A stretch of 64,000 nucleotides of DNA from a bacterium OL-1 (GTDB taxonomy: Bacteria > Actinomycetota > Coriobacteriia > Coriobacteriales > Atopobiaceae). Position numbers and translations under genes: made by a program. The DNA is taken from the NCBI GenBank assembly GCA_000752675.2, contig LM994625.1, positions 154,734-218,733 of the forward strand. The letters run 5' to 3'. Every line of letters begins with the position of its first letter. Within the stretch, counting starts at the first letter, position 1. Under the pieces are notes generated by a model, which did not search any database, was not told where the DNA came from, and was given only the letters and a program-made list of their open reading frames with translations. Shown here piece after piece: positions 1 to 9,600 of the stretch.

Positions 1-664
1 AGTCCGCATAGCAGAACGCGTCGTCCTCCCTCACGAGGGCATGCGCCATGGACACGTCGGACACGTTTGCGGCGGTCGTCTCCACGGTATGCACGAGGCC
101 GCTGCCGGCATCGACGCCGATATGCGCCTTGTATCCGAAATGCCAGTTCTTGCCCTTCTTGGACTGGTGCGCCTCGGGATCGCGTGCGTGGCCCCTGTTC
201 TTCGTGGAGCTCGGCGCCTCGATGAAGGTGGCATCCACGATGGAGCCGCCCCGCATCATGATCCCCGCCTCCTCGAGCTGGGCATCGAGATCGCGGAGTA
301 TGGCCCTGCCGAGTCCCTCCCTCTCGAGGACATGGCGGAACTTCGCGAGGGTCGTCGCGTCCGGCACCTGTTCCTGCATGAGGTCGAGGTGCATGAAGCG
401 CTGCATCGCCCGCGAGTCCAGGACGGCATCCTCGGTGCCCTCGTCGGAAAGGCCGAACATCACCTGGAGCAGGTACATCCTGAGCATCGTCTCCGCGCCG
501 CGCACATGCCTGCCGCGCGCCTGGGAATGGTAGCTGGGCCCCACCAGGGCGCACCACCTGTCCCAGGGCACGATCGCGTCCATCCGCTCGAGGAACTCCT
601 CCCGCCTGGTCTTTCGCCTCTGTCCCTGCGACTCCAGGTCCCCGAAGCTCATCTGGCTGCCCAT
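1..664 (-). CDS. IS5-family transposase, 5' part (cut by window edge)
   Basis: DDE transposase of an insertion sequence, reading leftwards out of the window. Translation of the minus strand from the ATG at 664 gives about 221 residues beginning MGSQMSFGDLESQG. An IS5-type N-terminal domain is followed by the first catalytic block GGSIVDATFIEAPSSTKN and then KGKNWHFGYKAHIGVDA, which carries the second aspartate. The catalytic glutamate would lie beyond position 1. A GGGAGG-type ribosome site precedes the ATG, and a TATAAT-like box lies at about 703-709 on the minus strand. The reading frame is intact as far as visible. The end of the element (terminal inverted repeat) cannot be fixed because only one side is in view. 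IS5 family is a confident call; the subgroup is not. Confidence 0.85.
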   Translation of the reverse strand, partial: MGSQMSFGDLESQGQRRKTRREEFLERMDAIVPWDRWCALVGPSYHSQARGRHVRGAETMLRMYLLQVMFGLSDEGTEDAVLDSRAMQRFMHLDLMQEQVPDATTLAKFRHVLEREGLGRAILRDLDAQLEEAGIMMRGGSIVDATFIEAPSSTKNRGHARDPEAHQSKKGKNWHFGYKAHIGVDAGSGLVHTVETTAANVSDVSMAHALVREDDAFCYAD

Positions 665-765
665 GCCTGCCTCCCGGTCGTGCTGCGCGATGCATAGTCA
701 GATTATAGTATAACCGCAGGTAGATGGCATTATATGCAGGCTCTGGCAGCATCTGCCGAGCACCG

Positions 766-797
766 GCGGTCCGGATGATGCGGCTCCGCCTGACCGC
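766..797 (-). terminator. weak hairpin downstream of the PTS gene
   Basis: On the minus strand GCGGTC pairs with GACCGC around an inner GCGG-AG-CCGC stem, 24 bases past the PTS stop codon. There is no clear T run, so termination is only a possibility. The rest of 665-820 holds the transposase promoter. Confidence 0.3.
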
Positions 798-820
798 ATT
801 AATCATCGTTTCCCTAGGTT

Positions 821-2269
821 CTAAGCGGTCTGCTGTCCTCCGGCAGCCTTGCCCTTGTTCTGCCTGAGCGTCATGAGGGCAATGACAATCGCTGCGCAGA
901 CGAGCGAACCCACGATGAGGCAGATGAGGAATCCCGGAATGTTGTTAATAACGTTGGGGATGAAGAGAAGGAAGATGCCACCGTGCGGAGCCGTGCATTC
1001 GATTCCCATGAGCAGGGACATCACCGCAGCCACGGCGCCACCAATCATGCAGCCGGGCAGAACCTGCAGCGGATAGCTTGTCGCAAACGGAATTGCACCC
1101 TCGGTGATATAGGAGAAGCCGAGAAGGATAGCAGCCTTACCGGAGTCACGCTCCTCCTGGGTCCAGAGGCTCCTCTTGAAGAAGGTCGCGAATGCAACGC
1201 CAATAGGAGGCACCATACCACACAGCATGACGGCGGCCATGGGGCCATAGACGCCGGCGTCAAGCGCGCCGATAGCGAAGGCATAGAGGACCTTCGAAAC
1301 CGCGCCGCCAAGGTCAAAGTACAGAAGACCGCACACGATACCGAGCACAACATTGCCGGCACCGTTGAGCGAGCTCAGGAAGCTCGTAATGGCAGCAGTC
1401 AGTGCAGCAACCGGGGTTCCAATAACGTAGTACATACCAAGCCCAACGATGGTCGTTGAGAGCAGTGGGAGGATGAGAATCGGCTTTAGGCCGGTGAACG
1501 CTGGCGGGAGCTTGATGGCCTTGTTCAGCCAGTACGTGAGGTAGCCCGCAAAGAGGCCAGCAAGGATGCCGCCGATGAAGCCGGATTGAATCTGGACCGC
1601 AATGAGGCCCCCAATGAGACCAGGCACGAAGCCGGGACGATCAGCAACGGAGTCAGCAATGAAGGCGGAGAGGACCGGCACCATCATCCCCAGGCCGAAG
1701 GTGGCGCCGACTTGCCTGATGTAGTAGGGAAGCGTTCCTTCGGCTTCAAACGCCCATACGATTCCGGAGTCACTCAGGACATTGCCGAACGCATAGCTCA
1801 CTGCAGTCAGGATGCCGCCCGCTACAACGATGGGCAGCATGTGAGAGACGCCGTTCATGATGTGCTTGAAGATGGTCGACGCACCCGAGGCGGCCGAAGA
1901 ACCCGTAGTTGTCACCTCGACTGAAGTGGCGGGCTGCTCCTCGCCAGAGATTCGGACGGTCCCGGTCTTTGAGACAGCTTTCTCGATGGCACCCTTGGGG
2001 TCCTTGATACCCGCATCGCAAGAAATTATGAGAACGTCTTTGCCAACGAAGCGGGACTCGTCAACGGCCTTGTCGGTCGCGAAAACGACCGCATCGGCTG
2101 CAGCAATGTCCTCGGCGCTCAGCACATCCTCAGCACCGGAAGCGCCCTGCTTCTCGACGCTAATCTCGTAGCCAAGCTCCTCGGCTGCGTTCTCGAGCGC
2201 CTTTGCGGCCATATAGGTGTGCGCGATACCAGTGATGCACGACGTGATAGCCACTACCCGCTTGCCCAT
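821..2269 (-). CDS. PTS fructose-type transporter subunit IIBC
   Basis: Membrane permease of the phosphotransferase system that imports a fructose-like sugar and phosphorylates it. Residues 1-100 are a fructose-type IIB domain with the phospho-accepting Cys11 in the motif SCITGIAHTYMA. A Ser/Thr/Ala linker (about 110-130) leads to a IIC domain of about eight hydrophobic segments (about 133-470) starting IFKHIMNGVSHMLPIVVAGG. At 482 residues it has the usual length of a IIBC fusion, but no IIA domain is attached or encoded nearby, so IIA must be supplied in trans. It is the last gene of the minus-strand set glycyl radical enzyme, activase, GntR, PTS. A TTGT-N4-ACTA site in its promoter resembles the other sites of the cluster. 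The substrate is not necessarily fructose: in E. coli the PflD glycyl radical enzyme sits beside fructose-like Frw PTS genes. Confidence 0.9.
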   Translation of the reverse strand: MGKRVVAITSCITGIAHTYMAAKALENAAEELGYEISVEKQGASGAEDVLSAEDIAAADAVVFATDKAVDESRFVGKDVLIISCDAGIKDPKGAIEKAVSKTGTVRISGEEQPATSVEVTTTGSSAASGASTIFKHIMNGVSHMLPIVVAGGILTAVSYAFGNVLSDSGIVWAFEAEGTLPYYIRQVGATFGLGMMVPVLSAFIADSVADRPGFVPGLIGGLIAVQIQSGFIGGILAGLFAGYLTYWLNKAIKLPPAFTGLKPILILPLLSTTIVGLGMYYVIGTPVAALTAAITSFLSSLNGAGNVVLGIVCGLLYFDLGGAVSKVLYAFAIGALDAGVYGPMAAVMLCGMVPPIGVAFATFFKRSLWTQEERDSGKAAILLGFSYITEGAIPFATSYPLQVLPGCMIGGAVAAVMSLLMGIECTAPHGGIFLLFIPNVINNIPGFLICLIVGSLVCAAIVIALMTLRQNKGKAAGGQQTA

Positions 2270-2355
2270 CTTCTCTCCTCACCACTAGGCGAATTATCGG
2301 GAGGGCGACCTGTCCCCCCTCCGTTATGCTGATATAGTCGTTTCTATTTACTTAT

Positions 2356-2367
2356 TTGTCAATACTA
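2356..2367. promoter_or_regulatory. putative GntR operator (TTGTCAATACTA)
   Basis: Imperfect copy of the TTGT-N4-ACAA motif found upstream of the other two transcription starts of this cluster. It overlaps a minus-strand TTGACA (2356-2361 on the complement), a candidate -35 box for the PTS gene. A GGAGGG/CCCTCC hairpin lies in the leader at about 2300-2324. Confidence 0.4.
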
Positions 2368-2463
2368 ATTTGAGCTGATAATGTAGTTCCGACGGCGGGC
2401 GGTACCATCTTGGACCGCGAAAGACGCAGGTGGCAGGCCAGATCCGCTGGCCCAAACGCTGCG

Positions 2464-3153
2464 TTATCGAACAGATGTGATTGTTATGCCGCTGTCGAGC
2501 GTGATTTCCTCGGTAGACTGCACGAAAACGCTTCTGAGCAGGTAGACCATATGGTTCACCTGGAGGAGCGGCGTACCCGCCTTTACGTTGAGGAGCTCAG
2601 CAACGTCGCCTCTGGCACTGATCGCGGAGATGCGCTTGTTGACATGGCTAATCGAGTAGCCGCACTCGTCCTCGATGTAGTGAATCATGGAGCCATAGAG
2701 GGCCTTCTCCGAAAACCCGGGAAAGAGGTAGAGAGGCATGTAGGTGTTCTCGAGGGCGTGCGGTTTCCCACCGACGATGCGAAGGCGCCGATAGTGAATG
2801 AGGGAGTCCGTCTCCGACACCTGGAACTGCTCTGCCATCTCGCCCGCGGGGACATTCTCAAGCTCAAGCACGCGGCTCTCGATGCTAACGTGCTGCCCAG
2901 CGTATCGCTCCGAAAGGGTCGTGAGGTTGTTCTCGATGAAGAACTCGGGCGGGTTCACGAAGAAGCCCGAGCCCTGGCGGCTGTGGATGAGGCCGTCCTG
3001 TTTAAGGGCATCGAGCGCCTTACGCAATGTGGGCCGACTCACTTCGTAGCGCTTGCAGAGGACCTCCTCGCTCTCGAGGGCACTTCTCGAGGCGTAGGTC
3101 CCATCAAGAATCTTCTTGCGAAGGTCACGGTAGACCGCGTCGTGCTTGCTCAT
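2464..3153 (-). CDS. GntR-family regulator with UTRA domain (HutC/FarR type)
   Basis: DNA-binding repressor, likely sensing a sugar-phosphate or related metabolite and controlling the glycyl radical/PTS cluster. Residues about 5-70 form the GntR winged helix (VSRPTLRKALDALKQDG). About 85-225 form a UTRA ligand-binding domain (motifs SETDSLIHYRRLR and YGSMIHYIEDECGYSISHVN). The ATG at 3153 is preferred over the in-frame ATG at 3186: it has TTGAGG seven bases upstream, while the upstream codons contain the palindrome TTGTACATACAA, which is better read as an operator. The gene starts 48 bases after the activase stop and precedes the PTS gene. Regulation of its own promoter is inferred from the operator position. 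Confidence 0.85.
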   Translation of the reverse strand: MSKHDAVYRDLRKKILDGTYASRSALESEEVLCKRYEVSRPTLRKALDALKQDGLIHSRQGSGFFVNPPEFFIENNLTTLSERYAGQHVSIESRVLELENVPAGEMAEQFQVSETDSLIHYRRLRIVGGKPHALENTYMPLYLFPGFSEKALYGSMIHYIEDECGYSISHVNKRISAISARGDVAELLNVKAGTPLLQVNHMVYLLRSVFVQSTEEITLDSGITITSVR

Positions 3154-3174
3154 GACGGACCTCAAGTCGATGGG

Positions 3175-3186
3175 TTGTACATACAA
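3175..3186. promoter_or_regulatory. putative GntR operator (TTGTACATACAA)
   Basis: Palindrome of the TTGT-N4-ACAA form lying just upstream of the preferred GntR start, between the activase and regulator genes. This is consistent with an autoregulated internal promoter. Confidence 0.45.
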
Positions 3187-3201
3187 GTTGATTGTTACCC
3201 A

Positions 3202-4107
3202 TTATGACTTACGGATGTCACGTCCGCCAAACGATTCAATTTTCGCAATCCACATTGCCGTCGCATTGGCAGTGGGCACCGCTACGTCCTTAAGGTACTG
3301 ATGTGAGCCTATGCTCTTCGCCTTGCCAATGCCGAAATCGTGGTAGGGAAGCAGCTCCACGTGATCGATGCCGGGACGTCTACTTAAATCGGCTATTCGC
3401 TTGAAGTGCTCAATGTCATCGGAGAAGCCGGGGATGATAGGACAGCGCAGAACAATTTGCGAGCCCGCCGCACCAAGAGCTTCGATTTTTTCGAGAACCA
3501 TACTCTCGGGCATGCCAACAACCGATTTGTAACGGCACTCCCCTGTCACCTTGTAGTCGAGAAGAAAGAGGTCGACGAAGCGCGCAATTTCAACGAAGTG
3601 CGCCGTAGGCCCGAATCCGCTCGTCTCAAGTGCAAGATGCCAGCCTCGTTCCTTCACTGCCCGGGCAATGGCGAGGGTGTCAGCGTAGCGGCTCATGGCC
3701 TCACCCCCCGAGATTGTGACGCCTCCGCCCGAGGCAGCATAATATGCCTCGTCACGAGCGATGACATCTACAATCGCTTCAACGCTCATCTCGCGGCCGT
3801 AGAGCTTGAGCGCATCATGCGGGCATGCTCTAACACAGCGGCCACAGGTTACGCATCGCGAGAAGTCGACCACGTGCGCACCTGACGAAAAGTCATGGAC
3901 ACCCTGCTCGCACACCTCTGCACACCGGCCGCAACCAACGCAGTTCTCGGCGATAAAGGCCAGCTGTGGTAGAGGGCTATTAGACTCCGGGTTATGACAC
4001 CAGGGGCACGTGAGCGGACAACCCTTGAGATAGACCGTCGTGCGAATGCCTGGCCCGTCGTTCACGCAGAAGCGTTGGATGTCAAAAACGGTGGGCATGA
4101 GAATCAT
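3202..4107 (-). CDS. glycyl radical enzyme activating protein (radical SAM)
   Basis: Radical SAM enzyme that uses a 4Fe-4S cluster and S-adenosylmethionine to abstract hydrogen from the conserved glycine of its partner enzyme. The radical SAM cysteines are C30, C34 and C37 (LKGCPLTCPWCHNPES). They are followed by two ferredoxin-like CxxCxxCxxxC motifs (C56-C66 and C85-C95) inserted before the barrel. That insertion is typical of activases for non-pyruvate-formate-lyase glycyl radical enzymes. The SAM-binding GG motif is seen in GGGVTISGGEAM. The start overlaps the stop of the upstream enzyme by four bases (ATGA at 4104-4107), implying translational coupling; M4 is an alternative start. The length of 301 residues is normal for the family. 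Confidence 0.95.
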   Translation of the reverse strand: MILMPTVFDIQRFCVNDGPGIRTTVYLKGCPLTCPWCHNPESNSPLPQLAFIAENCVGCGRCAEVCEQGVHDFSSGAHVVDFSRCVTCGRCVRACPHDALKLYGREMSVEAIVDVIARDEAYYAASGGGVTISGGEAMSRYADTLAIARAVKERGWHLALETSGFGPTAHFVEIARFVDLFLLDYKVTGECRYKSVVGMPESMVLEKIEALGAAGSQIVLRCPIIPGFSDDIEHFKRIADLSRRPGIDHVELLPYHDFGIGKAKSIGSHQYLKDVAVPTANATAMWIAKIESFGGRDIRKS

Positions 4108-6383
4108 CCGTTCAACGTACGCGCCAGGATTTCCTGCTGCACATCCTTCTCGAGGGCGACGAAGCGAGCCGAGAAACCCCCGACGCGCACGAGGAGGTTC
4201 TGGTGAAGCTCAGGGTGCGCGATGGCGTCCTCGAGCTCGCCGGGGTCCACGACCGACACCATGAGCTGGCATCCTCCGTTTTCGAAGTAGGTCTTGATTA
4301 ACGCGCGCAGCACCGGCATCTTGGACACAAACATGTCATGCGTGAACTTGATGTTCTGAACCGAACCGGCATGGTCATTGACGTCAAGCTTGACCAGCGA
4401 GTTGAGCATCGCCGTGGGACCGTTATGGTCGGCGCCGGATTGTGGGTTGTTGCCATTGTTCATGAACATCCCGCACAGGCGGCCATCGGGACTCGCGCCA
4501 GTCTTCCTACCCCACTCAGTGTTCACCTGGTTGTTGATCAGCACGGTTCCGTAGTTGTGGAAGCCAACCTCCTCGCCGGTCTTCCTCACCGTTCGGCAGA
4601 TGAACTCATGGAGGCACACGGCAATGTCATCGGCGTAGTCATCATCGTTGCCGTACTTGGGAGCGGCGAGCAGGTCATGCCTCAGTGCCTCGTAACCCTC
4701 GAAGTTGGCGTTGGTAGCGTCAACTACCTCGCGAAGGGTATAGCGCCCCTCGTCAAAGACAACCTTTTTAATTGCGGCAAGCGAGTCGGAGGCATTGATG
4801 TTGCCATAGGTCTCGTCAGTTCCTCCGAGGTATCGAACGCCACCCTTGAGAATAGAACGGCCGCGCTCGAGGCAGTCATTTGTGAGAAGCGACGTCATGA
4901 GGAAGTCGCACTGGGTGCGCATGAGCTCGTAGGAGTACCAGTGGATGCGTGCGCAGTCGGAGAAGTACTTTTCCAGCAAGCGCTCGTACTGCTCGAAGAC
5001 GTCATCGAAACTCTTGAGCTCTTCTGGTGCCTTCAGCCTGACTCCGTTGGAGCGATCGACGCCGTCATAGTTGTCAATCCCCTTGTTGAGGGAGACATTC
5101 AAGAGCTTAAGCACGTTGATGAGGGCGTTGGGCGTCCCAACGCTTGCGTGGTTGATGACGAGTTCGCCACAGCCGAAGGGCACGTAGTCCTCCGCGGTAC
5201 GCTCGTCAACGTTGAGGGCGCTCATGACCTGGGGAACCACAACCTCGTCATTGAGCAGCATCGGGTACGTGCAACCCGAGCCGATGCAATCGAGCGCCTG
5301 CTGGTAGATGCTCTCGTCCATGCCCCTGTAACAACGCAGAGTGAACTGAGGCTCCACAGTGCGGTTTTGGCGGACGGCCTCGATTGCGATGCGGACAAAG
5401 CGGTCGGATGCCTCGGGCGCCTTGCGGCCAAGTCCCCCAACGATGATGCGGCCATTGACGTTGGAGTGGCGAGCGTCGATGAGCTTAAACCAGGACTTGA
5501 TGATGGCGAGGGCATCGGACTCGCTGAGAACCCCAGCATCGAGATCATGCGCCAGCAGCTCCCCAAGGTAGACGTCCGCACGGCCGTAGTTGACGACGCC
5601 AGCCATGAGTGTGTAGAGCCAGCAGAGCTCAATGCCCTCCATGAGGGTCTCGGGCTTGTGGACGAGAATGCCAGATAGCGCATCCTCGATGCGATCAAGT
5701 TCGGCCACACGACACTGGGACTTGCCCTGCTTGGCTGCCTCGCAAAGGCCTATGTGGCAGCGGATGGTCTTAGCGAGGAGATCAAGACACTCTCCCATAA
5801 TGTCGAAGAACTCGTTGTTACCGGGGCTGGCGACACGGCAACGCTCGATTTTGTCCCTTAAGCCAGGTATACCGAGGGAGACGAGGGACTCGTAGTCGAG
5901 CATGGTCCCGGATAGACGTGCGGTCACAACGGCACCATACTTGCCATCGACGAACTTGCCAAAGGTATCTGGCGTGAGCACCTGCTCGTAGAAGATCGAG
6001 CGGGTGTCATTCTTGTCCCAGTACGCTTCGATATTATCGATGCGACGCAGGTCATTGGGGTCATCGGTCTGAGAGCGAAGGGCATTGAGCTTGGCAAAGC
6101 TGCAATAGTGCCCTACCCCGCCAACCGACGTGACGCAACCGAAGCCCACGGGCAGGACGTCAGTGCGCCCAACGACAAGATCCTCATCCTCAACGTGACG
6201 GAAGGTGACAGGATAGAGCACCTTAAGGCACTCCATCTCTCTTCGCGCGGTCGAGGAGGAGGCGTTTGCGCGATGGGTGTCTGTATACGCCTCCATGATG
6301 TCAATCTGCTGGTGGACGGGCTTCTCGCAAGGGACCTTCTTGTTTACCTCAACGATTTCGGCAACGCTCTTGTCGTTTTTCAT
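4104..6383 (-). CDS. glycyl radical enzyme, lyase/dehydratase type
   Basis: Anaerobic radical enzyme of 759 residues, active after its glycine is converted to a radical by the neighbouring activase. The C-terminal glycyl loop reads LLVRVGGFSARF, with the radical glycine at about G736. The thiyl cysteine is C405 in VPFGCGELVI, followed at +2 by E407. The GCxE arrangement marks lyases and dehydratases such as CutC, propanediol dehydratase and YbiW, whereas pyruvate formate-lyase has adjacent cysteines. Position +1 is Gly here, where Val or Ile is commoner. Partners are a fructose-type PTS permease and a GntR regulator. This resembles the context of E. coli PflD and YbiW, which are reported to open anhydrohexitol 6-phosphates. 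That function is only inferred here: no aldolase or propanediol-forming gene is nearby. Start: GGGAGGG seven bases before the ATG. Confidence 0.93.
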   Translation of the reverse strand: MKNDKSVAEIVEVNKKVPCEKPVHQQIDIMEAYTDTHRANASSSTARREMECLKVLYPVTFRHVEDEDLVVGRTDVLPVGFGCVTSVGGVGHYCSFAKLNALRSQTDDPNDLRRIDNIEAYWDKNDTRSIFYEQVLTPDTFGKFVDGKYGAVVTARLSGTMLDYESLVSLGIPGLRDKIERCRVASPGNNEFFDIMGECLDLLAKTIRCHIGLCEAAKQGKSQCRVAELDRIEDALSGILVHKPETLMEGIELCWLYTLMAGVVNYGRADVYLGELLAHDLDAGVLSESDALAIIKSWFKLIDARHSNVNGRIIVGGLGRKAPEASDRFVRIAIEAVRQNRTVEPQFTLRCYRGMDESIYQQALDCIGSGCTYPMLLNDEVVVPQVMSALNVDERTAEDYVPFGCGELVINHASVGTPNALINVLKLLNVSLNKGIDNYDGVDRSNGVRLKAPEELKSFDDVFEQYERLLEKYFSDCARIHWYSYELMRTQCDFLMTSLLTNDCLERGRSILKGGVRYLGGTDETYGNINASDSLAAIKKVVFDEGRYTLREVVDATNANFEGYEALRHDLLAAPKYGNDDDYADDIAVCLHEFICRTVRKTGEEVGFHNYGTVLINNQVNTEWGRKTGASPDGRLCGMFMNNGNNPQSGADHNGPTAMLNSLVKLDVNDHAGSVQNIKFTHDMFVSKMPVLRALIKTYFENGGCQLMVSVVDPGELEDAIAHPELHQNLLVRVGGFSARFVALEKDVQQEILARTLNG

Positions 6384-6419
6384 TTCGTGCCCTCCCTTGA
6401 GGTTCCTTCGATTGACACC

Positions 6420-6448
6420 AATGTAGCATGACTAATTTGTAATTACAA
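6420..6448 (-). promoter_or_regulatory. promoter and GntR-like operator of the glycyl radical cluster
   Basis: On the minus strand a TTGTAA box (6443-6448) and a TACATT box (6420-6425) are separated by 17 bases. The perfect 12-base palindrome TTGTAATTACAA (6437-6448) covers the -35 region, a typical repressor position. The enzyme start codon is at 6383. Confidence 0.5.
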
Positions 6449-6480
6449 TTTGTTCACAACATTCTCTGCAATCATTCTCA

Positions 6481-6516
6481 AGGACGCCGGACCGAACGAT
6501 TCGGATCCGGCGTCCT
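6481..6516. terminator. strong hairpin between clusters
   Basis: An 11-base stem AGGACGCCGGA/TCCGGCGTCCT encloses a second CCGAA/TTCGG stem. Neither side has a clear T run, so it may be an attenuator, boundary element or terminator upstream of the glycyl radical promoter. Confidence 0.45.
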
Positions 6517-6550
6517 ACGTCAGCAGTCTGCCATGTGCGCCAATATCGTC

Positions 6551-6592
6551 CCCCGTCATCACGCAATCGAGAACGGATGTGTGACGACGGGG
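6551..6592. repeat. inverted repeat, CCCCGTCATCAC arms
   Basis: CCCCGTCATCAC at 6551-6562 pairs with GTGACGACGGGG at 6581-6592 (11 of 12), with an 18-base loop. It is one of many intergenic palindromes in this window. Confidence 0.5.
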
Positions 6593-6620
6593 CTGTTCTG
6601 GTAGAAGAGGAGTCAGAGAA

Positions 6621-6656
6621 GCCCGCGGGCGACGGAAGCTCCATCGCCCGCGGGCC
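6621..6656 (-). terminator. terminator of the dehydratase-activator operon
   Basis: GCCCGCGGGCGA pairs perfectly with TCGCCCGCGGGC around an 11-base loop, six bases past the stop of the large activator gene. On the minus strand a pyrimidine-rich tail follows. Confidence 0.75.
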
Positions 6657-6662
6657 CCTTCC

Positions 6663-9600
6663 CTACTTGATCACGCCAGCCCGGCGCTTGGCGTCCTCGA
6701 TCTGGGCGAGCTGCTCGTCCGAGAGGTGAATCGCCGGCGCGCCGTGGCCCACGCCGCCCTCGTTCACGATGGAGTCGTGGTGGTAGCGCGACTCGTCCAC
6801 GTACGGCGCCACGGCGTCGTTCACCGTGGGGTCGTTGGGGTTCTCAAGGTGGAACCCGCGCGAGTGATCCTTGCGGTAGTTCTCCTTGGCCACGCTGATC
6901 ATGAGCTTGATGCGGTTAAGCTGGTTCACCTCGGAGGCGCCGGGGTCGTAGTCGACGGCCACGATGTTGCTCTCAGGGTGCATCTGGCGCAGGCGCTTGA
7001 TCACGGACTTGCCCACCACGTGGTTGGGCAGGCACGCGAAGGGCTGCGCGCACACGATGTTGGGCGTACCGTGCTCGATGAGGTCTACCATCTCGGCCGT
7101 GAGCAGCCAGCCCTCGCCCATGGTGTTGCAAAGGGAGAGGACCTGCTCGGCCTTGTCGGCAAGCTCAAAGATGTCCTCGTACGGCTCGAAGCGCGAGGAC
7201 TGCGCCAGCATGCGGTCCATTGGCTTGCGGGCGGCCTCGATGAGCTTGATACCCGCCATGTGCGTGAGGCGCTTGGACGCCTTGGAGCCAAGCTCGCCCT
7301 TCATGTTGATGGGGCTCGTGAGGCCAAAGAGGAAGAAGTCGACAAGGCCGGGCACGTTGGCCTCGCAACCCTCGGCCTCGATGACCTTGACCAGCTGGTT
7401 GTTGGCCGTGGGGTGGAACTTGACGAGAATCTCGCCCACCACGCCCACGCGCGGCTTGGAGCGGTCGTTCACGAGCGGCACCTGATCGAAGGCAGTGATG
7501 GTCTCCTGGCAGATCCGCTCGAAGCTGCGCTTGTTGAGCGTGTGCACGGCCGCCTTCATGCGGGCCATGTACTTGTCGTGCAGCGCGTCAACCGAACCCT
7601 TCTCGGCCTCGTACGGACGCGTGCGATAGACGCACTGCATCATGAGGTCGCCGTAGAGCAGGATGTAGATGGCCTTGGTGAGAAGGGCCGGGTCCTTGAT
7701 GGACCAGCCGGGGTTGTCCTCGTCCAGGCCCGTGGCCATGTTGATCGAGATCACGGGGATGTCAGGGTGACCACTCTCGCGCAGTGCCTTGCGGATAAGG
7801 GCGATGTAGTTGGTGGCTCGGCAGCCGCCGCCGGTCTGCGAGATGAGGACGGCCGTGTGCGAGAGGTCGTACTTGCCGCTCTCGATTGCCTCCATGATCT
7901 GGCCCACCGTGAGGATGGACGGGTAGCAGATGTCGTTGTTCACGTACTTCAGGCCCGCGTCAACGGCGCCCTGGTCAACCGAGGGGAGAAGCACCAGGTT
8001 GTAGCCATAGTCGCGAAGGACAGCTTCGGCCAGCTCAAAGTGCACGGGGCTCATCTGCGGCGCGAGGATGGTGTAGTGCGCGTCCTGCATCTCCTTGGTG
8101 TAGCGCACCTTCTGGAAGGCCGCGCTCTTGGCCTCGCGGTAGACGGGCGTGCGGCGCGAGAGGTCGGTCTTGCGGGCGCGCTCGAGCGAGCCGTCGGCCA
8201 GGCGCACGCCCACGGGCTCGACCTCCTTGGCCTCGCCCTCGGCGGTCTTCTCCTCGAGCTGCTCCTGCTGCTCCTTCAGGGCCGCCATCAGCGAGCGAAT
8301 GCGGATGCGGGCGGCACCAAGGTTGGAGACCTGGTCGATCTTGAGCACCGTGTAGATCTTGCCGGATGCCTCGAGGATCTCCTGGACCTGGTCGGTGGTG
8401 AGGGCGTCAAGGCCGCAGCCAAACGAGAAGAGCTGGATGAGGTCGAGGTCATTGCGGGTGGCCACAAAGCGGGCGGCGCGGTAGAGGCGGCTGTGGAACA
8501 TCCACTGGTCAACCACGCGGATGGGGCGCTCGGGGCTCATCTTGTGCGCCACAGAGTCCTCGGTGAGCACCGCAAAGCCAAAGGAGTGAACCAGCTCGGG
8601 GATGGCGTGGTTGATCTCGGGGTCGTTGTGATAGGGGCGCCCTGCCAGCACGATGCCGTGGGCGTTGTGCTCCTCCATCCAGGCCAGGGCCTCGTCGCCG
8701 GCGCGGTGCATGGCGTTCTTGAAGTCGATGTCGGCCTGCCAGGCAACGTTCACGGCCTCGTCGATCTCTGCGCGGGTGATGTGCTGCCCGTGGAAGCGTC
8801 CCTTGCCCTTGGCGGCGTCCTGCTCGCGCTGGACCGAAATGATCTCGTACAGGCGGCGCTTGAGCTCGCGCTTGTCGTCATACGGAACGAAGGGCGCAAG
8901 GTACTCCACGCTGGGGTCCGAGAGCTCGTCCACGTTGAGCCCCAGCGCCTGCGGGTAGCTCATCACGATGGGGCAGTTGTAGTGGTTGGTGGCGGTGTCG
9001 TCCTCCTTGCGCTCCCAGCGGATGCAGGGCATCCAGATAAAGTCCGGGTCCTTGGCAAGGAGATTCATGATGTGGCCGTGGCTCAGCTTTGCCGGATAGC
9101 ACGCGGACTCGGAGGGCATGGACTCGATGCCGGCGTCGTAGGTCTTCGAGGACGTCTGGTCAGAGATCATCACCGAGAAGCCCAGCTTGGTGAAGAACGC
9201 GTGCCAGAAGGGGTAGTTCTCGTACATGTTGAGCGCGCGCGGGATGCCCACCGTGCCACGCGGCGCGGTCTCTGCATCCAGGCAGGGACGGTCGAACAGC
9301 AGCTTGTTCTTGAACTCGAAGAGGTTGGGGGCGTCGTTTTTGGTCTTGCCCGAACGGCCCGCGCCCTTCTCGCAGCGGTTACCCGTGATGAAGCGGTGGC
9401 CGCCGCCAAAGTCGTTAATCGTGAGCAGGCAGTTGTTTGCGCAGCGCCCGCAGTGGACGTTGGTGTGCTTGACCTTGAGGTTGTCGATGTCCTCGCGCGA
9501 GAGGACCGTCGAGGTACCCGTGGCGCCCGCGCGGTCACGGGCGAGAAGCGCCGCGCCGTAGGCGCCCATGCAGCCGGCGATATCGGGGCGGATGACCTGG

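Noticed and set aside
3154-3186. GntR start at 3186
   Set aside because: No ribosome site there, and the codons coincide with an operator-like palindrome; the ATG at 3153 has a good site.
6481-6516. Riboswitch upstream of the glycyl radical gene
   Set aside because: It lies upstream of the predicted promoter, so it would not be in the leader RNA; it is a simple hairpin.
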